Made by a program: the position numbers and the translations under genes. 64,000 bases of DNA from Lithodes maja. Its lineage: Eukaryota > Arthropoda > Malacostraca > Decapoda > Lithodidae. The DNA is taken from the NCBI GenBank assembly GCA_037953745.1, contig JBAKBP010007943.1, forward strand, positions 26,001 through 90,000, in the 5' to 3' direction. Under the pieces are notes generated by a model. The model ran no database searches. It was not told the origin of the DNA and saw only the letters and a list, made by a program, of their open reading frames with translations. Numbering within the stretch: position 1 is the first letter of the stretch; each line of letters starts with the position of its first letter. This document shows, in pieces, positions 32,772-43,652 of this stretch.

Positions 32772-33405
32772 TAAAATACCTCGAAAAAGAGAGCGAGAGG
32801 AAGAATCTCCAGATGAGAAAGAGCACAAGAGACCATCACAGAGGCCGAAGAAGAAGAGAAAGAAGGCAGAGGAACAACCGGAAGCAGGCACATCCCGAAT
32901 CAACCTGGACAAGATGCTAGAAACCACTCCGGGAGAAGAACGCCCCACCACGCCAAAGCGGATGCTGACTCCTACTACCACCACGAAGAGGAAACTGAGG
33001 TTCAGTGTACACTTATGAACCACCTATGTTTCTCTCCTATATTGTTTGCAATACGTGTTTATTATTATGATTAATGTCATCATGACCCTGTACGCCAAAA
33101 ATAAACAAACATTATGATCAACCATGAACCATGTATTCTTGCGTTTTCTTTTCTCCCCAACTCACCATATAACTAGGGGAGAATTGAGAAGTAGTAGTTA
33201 AGAAAAAACGCGTATCTTCACTACCGAAGAAATCAATGCCAGAGGAAACCATTATATGCCTGTATGAAAACTATGTTATGCAATAAGATGTGAACCTATA
33301 CTTCAATAGATCCTGGAACACTGTTTTTCCACACATATATACACATGCCTTTTTTTGACACTCTTCAACTAGTTTACTAGTTACACAAACCACACATGCT
33401 TCTTT

Positions 33406-33414
33406 CTATATAAG
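33406..33414 (+). promoter_or_regulatory. Likely TATA box of left LTR B
   Basis: CTATATAAG, conserved in the right LTR at 47682-47690. If used, the hairpin array downstream would be in the transcribed leader. Confidence 0.45.
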
Positions 33415-34119
33415 AATCCCCTGTAAATAATCGTCTCCAAGTAAAATAACGCGGGAGATATGCCGCTCCTGGTGTATACACAGGCCTACCAATACGAACC
33501 GGGAAAGTTAGATACGTACACACACCTGTAGTCACGACCATGCTGAGAGAGATTTACATATTCTTATGCCTAAAATTACTGCCAACCAAGATCAGTAGTA
33601 AAACCCAGCCACCACCACCACCACAAGAAGGAGGAAGAAGGACTAACGCTGTCTCGCACGCATCCTAGCCCTCAACTGTCCGGTGTACACGACACACCTT
33701 CAATGCACCCGACACCACCAATCCTCCCCGAGAACCCAAAACTCGGAAATCATTCACTTCACTCACTATTATTGTTTTTCAGAGTTCTATTGAAGTAATA
33801 CAAACCCCCTATGAATTTATAATTTACCCTTGATGAAGTAGCCTACTCTAGGAACATAAATTGACCTTACTCATCACACCACCACTGAGTAATGACCTTA
33901 TATTGAAGGAGACCCTGACCAACAGTGTAAGAAGGGCTCAAGGATCCCATCTAGGATAACTCCCCATGCCCTTACCATCCTAGAGGTACCGGAGGAGTGC
34001 ACTCAGTAATCAGCAATACCAGTTCAGGATTTCTGAGGAAAGTCAAGCAATTTTGAGGCTTCAAAAGCTCTGGAAAGCCAACTATTGAAGTCTTAGAATT
34101 ACCCTCCATTCAGTTGGAC

Positions 34120-35225
34120 TAACAGCCTGCCGAAAGCCCAAGCATACTGTCTGTGAGTAAAACCCTATACTAGGGATCCTTGTTAGACCCGGGCCTGCTT
34201 AGCTAACGTGGATATCCTACTTAGGCGGTTACTAGCTAGTTTAGTGAAGAATGTGTACGGCCTGCCGATATTTCTTCTTAGACTATAAGTCCCCGTTAAC
34301 TGAGTTCTGTCCCAGGTACTCTGTCTCCATCTGGCATGCTAGAGAGACACACCTATACTGAGACAGTAACCCGTAAATCCTATACTATGGATCCTTGTTA
34401 GACCCGGGCCTGCCTAGCTAACGTGGAGATCCTACTTAGGCGGTTACTAGCTAGTCTAGTGAAGAATGTGTACGGACTGCCGATATTTCTTCTTAGACTA
34501 CAAGTCCCCGTTAACTGAGTTCTGTCCCAGGTACTCTGTCTCTATCTGGCATGCTAGAGAGACACACCTATACTGAGACAGTAACCCACAAACCCTATAC
34601 TAGGGATCTCGTTAGACCCGGGCCTGCCTAGCTAGCGTAGATATCCTGCTTAGGCGGTGACTATCTAGTCTAGTGGGAAAGGTGTACGGCCTGCCAAAAC
34701 TTTCTCCTCAGACTATAAGTTATCGACAGCTGTGGCCTGTCACAATAACTCTGTGTCTATCTGGCATGCTAGAGAGACATACAGCTATTGCGATAGCAAC
34801 CACTTTCCTTCAGAGTTGGGAAAGTAGGATAACGGCCTGCCGACCCTGCTTGTCCATCTTGTTAAGGAAAGCTCACAACAGCACCATCTCTAAAAGAAGT
34901 TGAGATAACGGCCTGCCGTCCTCAATATTCTCTAGAGTGGGAAGGTATCAGTGTCCTGATAGAAGAACTCTGTTGAAGTCTGGCATGCCAGCGTGAACAT
35001 AGTCCCGATTGTCAGGTTTCACTTTGCCTCGTAAAAAAATAGAGAGACTCCGGCCTGCCACCCTCTCTGTGCTTTACGGAGTCCAAGTGAACACACGTAC
35101 AGAAGTGTCCTTGTCAAGGAACTTTGTCGTCGTTTGGCCTGCCGACGTGACATAGGCTCCACCGCGAGGTTACATTTTCTATAGTGAAAAGTAGAGAGAC
35201 TCTGGCCTGCCGCCCTCTCTATTCT
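34120..35225 (+). repeat. Stem-loop array with GGCCTGCC loops, left LTR B
   Basis: At least a dozen short inverted repeats in a row, most with GGCCTGCC or GGCATGC(C) in the loop. Examples: AAGAA around 34259 paired with TTCTT; GTTGAG near 34898 with CTCAA; AGAGAG near 35052 with CTCTCT; TAGAGAG near 35193 with CTCTCTA. Stems differ in sequence while the loop word stays, so pairing seems kept. Spacing is about 60-80 bp. Three diverged copies of a three-hairpin, 210-bp block make up the first half. Confidence 0.7.
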
Positions 35226-35387
35226 TCACCATTTAAAGTGGACACTGCCACTCGGCACAGGTAGTCTCGAGCCTCTGAGACCGCTGTGTTAGAGACAGGG
35301 CATGGCGAGATACCCTCACGGGCACTCTGCAGAGACAAGTCCTTGGTGCACTGAGTCTGTGGCATCCCATATGACTGTGTAACTTAA

Positions 35388-35681
35388 CCCCCTCAGACTG
35401 AAATAGTTAACTTACTGACGAGGAGGCGGACCGCACGGTATTATCCCCACAACAGTCAATATCTCACGGAGGGACTGTTAAAAGCCGGAGGAACTTGGGG
35501 TTGCCACCATTCGAAAGATTCTGATCTAACTTACCTAACTTACTGTGGCCTAAATGATGCTAGAGCGTCATATAACTTATTAGAGAGATATTAAGATAAG
35601 TTCATATGACGCTCTAGCGTCATATGAATATTTTGGCAAAACCGTCATATGACGCTCTAGCGTCATATGGGTCGGAGAGTG
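35388..35681. mobile_element. TTAA-flanked MITE, 294 bp, in left LTR B
   Basis: TTAA at 35384-35387 and 35682-35685. The right LTR has the unfilled site (TTAC at 49481). The ends are CCCCCTCAGAC and, inverted, CACTCTCCGAC. Inside are palindromes on CATATGACGCT near 35605 and 35646, and a half copy near 35560. Confidence 0.8.
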
Positions 35682-35830
35682 TTAAAGGTTTAAACACCGC
35701 CCCGGGTCCCCCGAACCTCTCATAAAGATCAGGGCAGACAGTAATATCACTCACACTGAAATTACTGGGTTCGTCCGATATCGACCACATAAGACTCGAT
35801 ATTTAAGATCCTAGTCCGAGAGTACCTTAA

Positions 35831-36307
35831 CACCTTATTAGCGGGCTAGCGGTCTATTTATATGTACCGCCCAGCGGGGTGTTTTTAGCCAAAATAGGGC
35901 TGTTTACGTGATCATTTTCATGCCTAAATAAGACCCAGAGCGTAAAACAAGTATCTATCCCTGAAAGGGCATAAACAGAGCTTTCCAATGACACCATAAT
36001 GATCCTTTTATGACGGCTAGTTTTCTTGCAACAACCGCGCAACACGAGTGTAAAAAGCATGTAATTCGGTACTTTCCCCATACAATTCAGTATGTAGCGA
36101 GTGAGAGAGGGAGGGAGGAGGTGGGATTCGTGTCAGTAGGTTCGCCGTGGTGGTCTGGAGCAGTCATACGCTCGCTACTCTCCTGCCACCACTTGTCTCT
36201 CTCTCTCAGCAACATTACGTGCTGAAATTGCCACACGACCTATGTCGCGCCGCCAGATAGTCCAAATTTATTATACTCGACTTATGTTGCGCGCCACTAG
36301 TTAAGGG
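35831..36307. mobile_element. TTAA-flanked MITE, 477 bp, in left LTR B
   Basis: TTAA at 35827-35830 and 36308-36311; the right LTR shows the empty site (TACCTTAACAGGATTTC, 49622-49638). Nearly identical to 27224-27702. Ends CACCTTATTAGCGGGC and, inverted, CCCTTAACTAGTGGCGC. Confidence 0.92.
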
Positions 36308-37166
36308 TTAACAGGACTTCATCAACGGTTGATATACTGAAATACTCGCGTTAGTTCGGTATGGTGCCCAACAGTAATTCGCCAAACGGTTACTATATGA
36401 TACGGAGCCATACTTAAGATCTCAAGCCCAATCAACCCATCTGTAACTACTCCACACAGCCGGCCCACCTAGACGGCCTACGGAGAAGCAACAACGAGAA
36501 CCAACCACCTCCGGAAGTGTTCACCGGAGACATCAATCGAGAAGTTACCACGCCGGGAGACCAAGAGAAGAAGATAGAGTGACAGCAAGTAGGAAAAGTG
36601 TCGAGTGACCGAAATAAACAGAGTTCCCCCAAAAGTGGTTTAAATACTTACATATCTGTACCAGTGTTAATAATTGGGTCCTAAAGCTATGAGTCGTACC
36701 CCCATACAGTACGAGTGATACGGAATAACAATTTGCCATCCAACAGTGAATCAATTTCGAATTAATATAATTTTAGCCGACTTTTGAGACGTCAACAACT
36801 CTGCCAAAATTTACCAAAGTGCCAAAGTGTTTGAAAATATTTCAGAGTCCCCCATTGACTCTCTGTTTTCTATACAACCCAGCCGCATACCTATTGGGGT
36901 ACTTGACCTTGAACTTGAAACACCGTAACATTCCTGAAGGAAAAATTCAGTGGTCACTCCACTCATAGAAACACTTCTCTACTGTCCACCCCCAGTGTCT
37001 TAAAAACTATCTCAAATATTAAGTGAAGTTGGTCAACAATACTTGCTCCCTATCTAGCTCCGCGACTGTGCTAGGAGTCAGTGATAATATTAAGTGCTAT
37101 TCACTGGCAGTGATACGTGTCCTATGTTCTCAGTTCCAGATAATTTCTCCAATATAGTGCAAGAGA

Positions 37167-37172
37167 AATAAA
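37167..37172 (+). terminator. Possible polyadenylation signal near left LTR B end
   Basis: AATAAA about 145 bp before the LTR end. The right LTR has CAAAAAAGC at this place, so the signal is lost there. Confidence 0.35.
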
Positions 37173-37316
37173 GCTGTATTCTTAAACCATATCTTGTGAT
37201 ATACTTATCCTCTGTTTTCCTTTCATTTTATATGTACGTATTTGAACTTGGAAGTCCCAGTGGAATAGAACTCGCCTTTATCCAATTGTTAATCCTGCAT
37301 AAAATCAGGTATAACA

Positions 37317-37336
37317 TTGGTGGCTAGCGGTGGTTC
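37317..37336 (+). promoter_or_regulatory. Primer-binding site of element B
   Basis: TTGGTGGCTAGCGGTGG starts right after the LTR. It is similar to the site of element A (CTGGCGGCAGCGGTG) with a small indel. Confidence 0.6.
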
Positions 37337-37392
37337 TCTATTCGGACGGAAGAATTTAATATAGTGAACATATTTGGAAAAGAAACAGAGAT

Positions 37393-37949
37393 CTATCTAT
37401 CTATCTATTGCCTGACGCCGTCATCCCCGAAGGGGTGGGTACGAACGAACTGCCCCCATGCACCTCTGTCCCCAGTCAGTCGACGCCCCTCCCCCCAACC
37501 AGCACCGCCTTCGTTCATGTACTTCCTCACTCCATCCTTCCACCTCTCATTTGGTCTACCTCTCCCTCTCTGTCCCTCCACCTCGCTCTCGTACACCCTC
37601 TTAGTCATTCTCTCGCTTTCCATACGTTCCATATGGCCGAACCATCTCAAGTTGTTCCTTTTCACACTTTCCAGGCATCTACCTCCACACCACACCTCCT
37701 TCTTACTTCCTCATTAGTCTGTCTATCCCTCCATGTAACTCCGCACGCACTCCTTAAGTAATTCATTTCCACTGCTCTCACTCTTGGTCTGAGTCTCTCA
37801 ACCAACATCCATGCTTCGCTTCCGTAAGTCAGTGTCGGGATTACCACACTGTCATGCAAGGACTTCTTCACTTCCATACTGACCACCCTATTTCTTGTTA
37901 CTGCTTTTAGCATTCCTACAACCCTCTTCCCCTGTTGTACCCTCTCCCG
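37393..37949 (-). mobile_element. RTE-like LINE, 5'-truncated copy
   Basis: A minus-strand copy of the last 0.55 kb of the LINE at 1-2343: it contains RWFGHMERM, GRGRPNERWK and the ATCT tail. CAGAGAT stands at both sides (37386-37392 and 37950-37956), a likely target duplication. A frameshift near 37690 breaks the frame. It landed between the primer-binding site and gag of element B. Confidence 0.88.
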
Positions 37950-37973
37950 CAGAGATAAAGATATTATATAAAA

Positions 37974-38627
37974 ATGGCCGCTCCACGCTCCCACATTCCC
38001 ATTCCCAAATATGATGGGGAGACTTATGAAATTGAAGTATACATGGACATAGTAAAGCCAGTGATAGACTTAGCTTATACAACGGACCGCAAGAAAATAG
38101 CCTTCCTTCTTACGCACTTGGGAAAAGCCGTTTCATTTGTATTCCCGCAGGTAACCCCTGAACTCACCTGGGATGTGTTCAAACCCATGGTGATTGAGGC
38201 AATCAAGCCTTCTCTGGGTGTGTTTGTAGCCCACAACAAAATCAAGGACATCAAGTATGATGATGACCTTGATGCAACTATCACAAACATCAACCAACAA
38301 GTCAGGGTCGCATTCCCTACGTTGACTCGAAATATGCAAGAGCAGCCCATTCTAGTGCATTTAGTGCAAGTACTACCCTCAGCAGTACAGGAATATTTAG
38401 CCGTACACGATCCCGTAGGTTTTCAGCGGGATATAGTGACCATACAGAGAATATTAGCCTCCCAACCCAAGAAACCTATGATTGCAGCTATCAAAAGGTT
38501 CACCACGCACCCACAATTTCCCCACCGAGCTGGTGAACAGGCCCAGTACAACAGACAAACTGTTCCATCCACCACCGTCCCGGGTACTACCAACCAAGCA
38601 GACCAGCCTACAAACCACACCAACTGA
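37974..38627 (+). CDS. Gag-like protein of element B
   Basis: 217 codons from MAAPRSHIPIPKYDG. Collinear with the gag of element A: VYMDIVKPVIDL near residue 23, TPELTWDVF near 60, VAFPTL near 115. No CCHC knuckle is visible. TGA at 38625-38627 ends the frame; downstream in the same frame (38697-38915) an acidic stretch (ELPEEEINETTETED) probably was the C-terminal end. It would form the particle core. The start has a good context (AAAAATGG). Confidence 0.75.
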   Translation: MAAPRSHIPIPKYDGETYEIEVYMDIVKPVIDLAYTTDRKKIAFLLTHLGKAVSFVFPQVTPELTWDVFKPMVIEAIKPSLGVFVAHNKIKDIKYDDDLDATITNINQQVRVAFPTLTRNMQEQPILVHLVQVLPSAVQEYLAVHDPVGFQRDIVTIQRILASQPKKPMIAAIKRFTTHPQFPHRAGEQAQYNRQTVPSTTVPGTTNQADQPTNHTN

Positions 38628-38696
38628 GGAGAGTGTTTCCCCGCAATCAACATTAACGCCCAGGTAAACCACACCCTCTAGTTATCATTAACCCAT

Positions 38697-38915
38697 ATGA
38701 CTTTTCTGCTTGTAATTTCCGGTGCCCTCTCCATTTCATCCGTGACTCCGCCAAATATAAACAGAGCCATCCAGCCCAGAATCTCTGCAAATGAAGAACT
38801 GCCAGAGGAGGAGATAAATGAGACGACGGAAACAGAAGACGTCCTTCAGACTTACCCAGAGGAAGACCACCTCGACCTTGTAGAAGAGGAAGAAACAGAA
38901 TCCCCGGATTTTTAA
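38697..38915 (+). pseudogene. Acidic gag C-terminal segment of element B
   Basis: Same frame as gag, separated from it by stops. Very acidic (PEEDHLDLVEEEETESPDF). A similar acidic remnant precedes the protease in element A. Confidence 0.45.
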
Positions 38916-38932
38916 GTTCTCCCCCGCCCACC

Positions 38933-39925
38933 ATGGCTTCGGTGGGGGAGTCGAAAAGTGAGCGCCCACCTCCCGTATATCACCTAGCCAAGATAAAGGG
39001 TGTTCCAGTACGTTTACTGATCGACACTGGCGCTGCTCGATCATGTTTATTTAATTCATATTATGTGAAACACAAAAAAAGATTTGGCAATCTCCAACCT
39101 ACCACCTCGAATCTAATTAGTGCAGGTGATACCCCTCTTCACATCAGAGGGGAAAACCTCCCCCTCCACGTAACCACTCCTGTCGAACATGCGCATTGCG
39201 CACTGTTACCATCCTTTTGTGGTGTTCCATTCGGAATGCAGACACTACGACGGATATTTGGGATTGGACCTACTCCAGAAGCTCCAAGCCCAAGTAGACT
39301 TCAGGCAACGACTGATCCCCTTAAAAAAAAAAAAAAAAATCAAAAGAAACCCCAGCTTCCTAAACCTATCTTTAAACAAAACCTGAGTTCCCTGAATCCA
39401 AGTAAACAGGCGAAAAAGAAAGTACAACCCCAAGCTTGCACGGATTCCAAGCCAGCATTCACCAACCTCATTTGTCACAACCACAGTCGTAAGAAGCCCT
39501 TAACCACCGACGACCGCCCAAGTGTCACCCTTGCTCATAAACGAAATGAAACACCAACAGATGAATCTGACCGTGCGTCCAGTAGGGGGTACCGTTACAA
39601 CATTGCTACTGAAGCTCTATCTGTCCAATTTCCTGACCCAGAGATCACTTCTCCTGTAGTGAACATTGCTACTGAAGCCCATCATGATCTTTGTGACACT
39701 TTCTCTAACTCTCCCATTGCTACTGAAGCCCATAATACGATGCCCAACAGGCAGGGCATCAATCAAATATTGGTCCGAAATGTCACCCACCAGCCAACCC
39801 TAAAGAACCAAGTAACTCGTATCATCCCTCTCCTCGCCCGCCCAGTATCATGTCAGACAAAATATTTTCAGTCTTCACACCCTCCCACCATAATTAGTCC
39901 TGCCATGACCCACGAAAAAACCTAG
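38933..39925 (+). pseudogene. Protease and linker of element B, frameshifted
   Basis: The protease starts MASVGESKSERPPP with the catalytic DTG in RLLIDTGAARSC. A frameshift after about 80 residues moves the second signature YDGYLGLDLLQKL into another frame (near 39245). The frame returns near an A run at 39326-39341. The following linker is basic and holds three IATEA repeats (near 39602, 39666 and 39717). It ends with AMTHEKT. Confidence 0.75.
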
Positions 39926-40049
39926 ATTCCCCCACAACATGAAAAATGGGTTAGAATCCGACCCCTGCCACAGCCTGTCATGATCTTGACCCCCCACCGG
40001 TATTTCCGATGGACCCGACCGGTGTAGGATCCAGCCTGCCATCCTATCC

Positions 40050-41399
40050 TCCCGACACAATGCCATCTTCATTGCCAACATCTCGGATGAGAAGCTGACC
40101 TTACCTCGAGGCCTCATAATAGGCAACCTAGAAACATTCGATGAGGTCGCCCCAATTCCAGAAAAAAATAATTATTCTCCCATATTACCCCACGTTCCTG
40201 TGAAATTTACCCAAAACCAACAACAGCAGATGAGACAACTCCTCCTGGAGTTCCATGATGTATTCGCACAAACTTCGACCGAAATTGGCAAGACCACCAT
40301 AGAAGAGCACTCCATTCACACCATGGGACTCCCTCTGCGGCAGCCTTCCCGCCGGAAAAATCCGGTACAACGAAAAGAGGAAGAACAACAAGTACAGGAC
40401 ATGCTGGATGCCGGTATCGCCACCCCCTCCGTCATCCCCTGGTCATCCCCAGTCATTCTGGTGAAGAAGAAAGACGGCCCCACCAGGTTTTGCGTGGACT
40501 ATCGCCGACTCAACGACGCCACAATCAAGGATGCAACACCATTGCCTAGGATCGATGATTCCCTCGATTCTCTACATGGCTCCAAATGGTTTACCACGCT
40601 AGACTTACAGGCCGGATACTGGCAAGTTCCCATAACACCCGAGCACCAGCAGAAGACAGCATTTTCGACCAGTGGAGGACATCTCTACGAATTCAACGTG
40701 TTGCCTTTTGGACTATGCAACGGTCCCGCCACTTTTTCCCGGTTAATGGAGTCCGTACTCAAGGGACTTACTTGGGAAACCTGTCTGGCTTACCTCAACG
40801 ACGTCATCGTCTATTCTAAAACCTGGCCAGAACATCTTCAAAGGCTTCGTCAGGTGTTACAACGCATCCGAGATGCCGGGCTGAAATTAAAACCCTCAAA
40901 GTGCGAAATTGCGAAAAATACTGTAGGATTCTTAGGACATGTCATTTCAGCGCAAGGTATTTCCCCTGACCCTAAGAAACTCTCAGCTATCGCTAATCAA
41001 CAGCCACCCACCACAGTTAAAGGGATGAGGTCTTTTCTAGGGTTAGCCACCTACTACAGAAGATTTGTTCCAAAATTCGCCGAAATTGCTCGTCCCCTCC
41101 ATCAATTGACCTATAAAGACACCCCCTTCGAATGGACCTCCGAACGCAACTTAGCATTTGAGACCTTGAAGGAGAAGTTAGTGCAAGCCCTGACCGTAGC
41201 TTTTCCAGACTACCAACAACCTTTCCGCTTATATACCGATGTTTCTTTGTACGCCATTGGCACAGTGCAAGCTCAGGTACAAGACGGAAAGGAACACGTC
41301 ATAGCATACGTCAGTTCGACCTTGAATATTGCGCAACAAAACTACGCACCCACCAAGCGCGAATGTTTAGGCGTCATCTGGGCCCTGAACCACTTTTGA
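40050..41399 (+). pseudogene. Reverse transcriptase and RNase H start of element B, YLND active site
   Basis: An open frame enters with ANISDEKLTLPRGLIIGNLE, then RT: PVILVKKKDG, FCVDYRRLND, TTLDLQAGYWQ and PFGLCNGPATF. The active-site box reads YLND (40791-40802), so the first Asp of YxDD is Asn; such an enzyme is expected to be dead. GFLGHVIS and FLGLATYYRRF follow, then RNase H with YTDVSLYAIG and KRECLG. TGA at 41397-41399 ends the frame after ALNHF, where element A reads on with KAYLAG. Confidence 0.9.
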
Positions 41400-41405
41400 T
41401 CTTAT

Positions 41406-42332
41406 GTGTTAGGGGCCAAATTAGATGTCATCACAGACCAGCAGTCCCTGCAATGGCTTAGACGTTGCGAAACCAGCTCTGCCCTCTTGGTACGATGGAG
41501 AGAAACCTTAGAGGAGTATGACTTTGAAATCCATTATAGGCCCGGAAAGCTACATACCAACGCGGACGCCTTGTCACGTTTACCTGTCCCAGAATCGTCG
41601 CCCACCAATCTAGCCGCACTACAACCCACTAACCAGGACTCATCTACACCGACAGGAAAACCCTCATCACCAGAGCCCACCATGTTACAACTCTGGGAGA
41701 AGAGAATCAAACCTAAGTGGATCCCTCGTCACATATTTCAACATATTTGTCGATGGGGAGATCAATTAACCACCGAGTCCGGACACATTATTGTAGAATC
41801 CGCCATGGCCCAAGAATACATGATCTCTATTCATGAGGGAAACGGTATCCATTTGGGACAAAAGAAGATGCTCCAGGTGTTCCAAAATCAGTACTGGACG
41901 GTTAATCCTTCAGGTATTGCAAAACGGGTAACCGAGGTCTGCACATCCTGTGCCATGGGAAAAGATAGGTTCAAAAGCCCAGTACCAGCCGGAACCATCT
42001 CTGCCCATAGACCATGGCAAGTACTTTCGTTAGACGTCATGGGACCTTTTCCACCCAGTCACGGAAAACGTTTCATCGTTACTTTCGTGGACGTTTACTC
42101 GAAGTTCTTGATCGCCTGCCCAAGCAAAGACCATTCAGCGATAACAGTGGCCGAGTTACTAGCCAACAAAAAATGTCCTGTGTTCGGGCTGCCCCTAGCC
42201 CTGCTGTCCGACAACGCCCCAGAATTCACAGGACAAATATGGGAGGCATTCACTTCCAAATGTGGAATAAAGGTGAAACACTCTTCCCCTTATTGGCCAC
42301 AAGGGAACGCCATCTGTGAACAGAGCCACTGA
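41406..42332 (+). pseudogene. RNase H end and integrase of element B
   Basis: Same frame as the RT, after the TGA. RNase H ends with ITDQQSLQWL and HTNADALSRL. Integrase: IHEGNGIHLGQKK and CTSCAMGK form the zinc-binding part; LSLDVMGPF and LSDNAPEF carry the catalytic Asp pair, and PQGNAICEQSH carries the Glu. TGA at 42330-42332 stops the frame just after that Glu region, where element A has Arg. Confidence 0.88.
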
Positions 42333-43163
42333 TCTATTAACAATCAGCTAAGAACAAAAATTATCGATTTACAAACCACTGACTGGCCCAGTCAGATAAA
42401 AATTATTCAGTGGGGTTTAAACTCTTGCCCCCAAGAAGATGGAATCTCTCCCCACGAACGCGTCTACGGAGTGGCACCATTGCTGCTACCCTTCCGACAT
42501 CTGGCCACTTCCCCGTCCACCCCATATACCGTAGACCCCCTCTAACAATTGTAAAATACCCTGCACACTGCACAAGCCTGTCCAGATGTCACCACCGATG
42601 TCTCCAACCCCCAAAACCCCTTTGCTATTGATGACACCGTCATGGTCGCCAAGTTACCTGTCATTAACAAACTTGGCCCACAATATGTGGGCCCATATTC
42701 AATTGAAAAAATACCCAACCCCTTTCAAGTCATCATCAATTACCACAGGGAGTTCAGAACCTACAGAAACAGATTCGTGAGGAGATATTCACCCCTTCAG
42801 CGTGATATCTACCACTCCCACCAGCAGAGAAAAGCCAGACTCCAGAACCACCAGCAACAACCACTACACCTCATACTAAGGACGGCCTGGGGGTCCTCTA
42901 ACTTTCTGCTAGTAAGTATGCCCCCCTTGCTTCCCACCATTCCCAAAATTACCCCGCAAACAACGCAGCAGATAATCCAACACACACCAAGAACACCACC
43001 CCCATTTCCAGTTTCTCACAATATTACCACCAGCCCCCCTACATCAGATGCTCCCAATTGTAAACCTCCTACAACTCCTACCCCACAACCCACCACTTCC
43101 CGCTATAAACTAAGACCGCGTGGACAATTGCGGAAATCCGTAATTCCCACACCCTTTAGGTAA
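42333..43163 (+). pseudogene. Integrase C-terminal part of element B
   Basis: Same frame: TDWPSQIKIIQWGLN, HERVYGVAPLL, stops near 42543, then DDTVMVAKLPVINKLGPQYVGPY, the end of the integrase fold. A Pro/Thr-rich tail follows, ending RYKLRPRGQLRKS. The order and motifs match element A. Confidence 0.75.
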
Positions 43164-43652
43164 AAAAAAAAAAAAAACACCCAACCTCATCCTTCTCCAG
43201 AATCCTTACCAACATCCTCCCCACCTGCAAAGAAACGCCGCCCGATGACGTCACCACGCACCTCACCCCCCAAGTCAACCTCCTCCTCTGCTCCTCCACG
43301 CTCCACTTCAAGATCACCTTCTACCTCCCCTCAACATCATCTTCCCCAGCCTTCACACATCAAGGCTAAAGTCCCGCCACTCACAAAAAATCAACCTATT
43401 CCCCTACAAACAACATCCCCACCTCGAATAACCTCATCAACATCTCCGCCTCACCTGCCGAAAACAATGTCTCTCCCTACCACCGCGCGAAATTCACCTT
43501 CCCCTCCTATCCTTACCCCATATTCCCCCTCTCAACCCTCAACTTCGTTTTCCCTACTGTTACGACTGGGGTTCAAATATATCAGGGCCCTTATTCATTG
43601 GACTAGTAATGGCATAAATGTTACAACGGAAAGCGCTAGCTCCAACCTCTGA
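43164..43652 (+). other. Pro/Ser/Thr-rich stretch of element B
   Basis: An A run at 43163-43177, then an open, low-complexity frame (about 135 codons) rich in Pro, Ser and Thr. Likely the out-of-frame continuation of the Pol tail. Confidence 0.4.

Larger units (their letters stand above)
32772..37316 (+). repeat. Left LTR of element B (4545 bp with insertions)
   Basis: Begins TAAAATACC and ends ATAACA. It matches the right LTR, but has two TTAA insertions and one extra copy of a roughly 210-bp block (34159-34370 repeated at 34371-34590) that the right LTR lacks. Without the TTAA insertions it would be about 3.8 kb. The first 247 bp encode the end of the third ORF. Confidence 0.88.
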
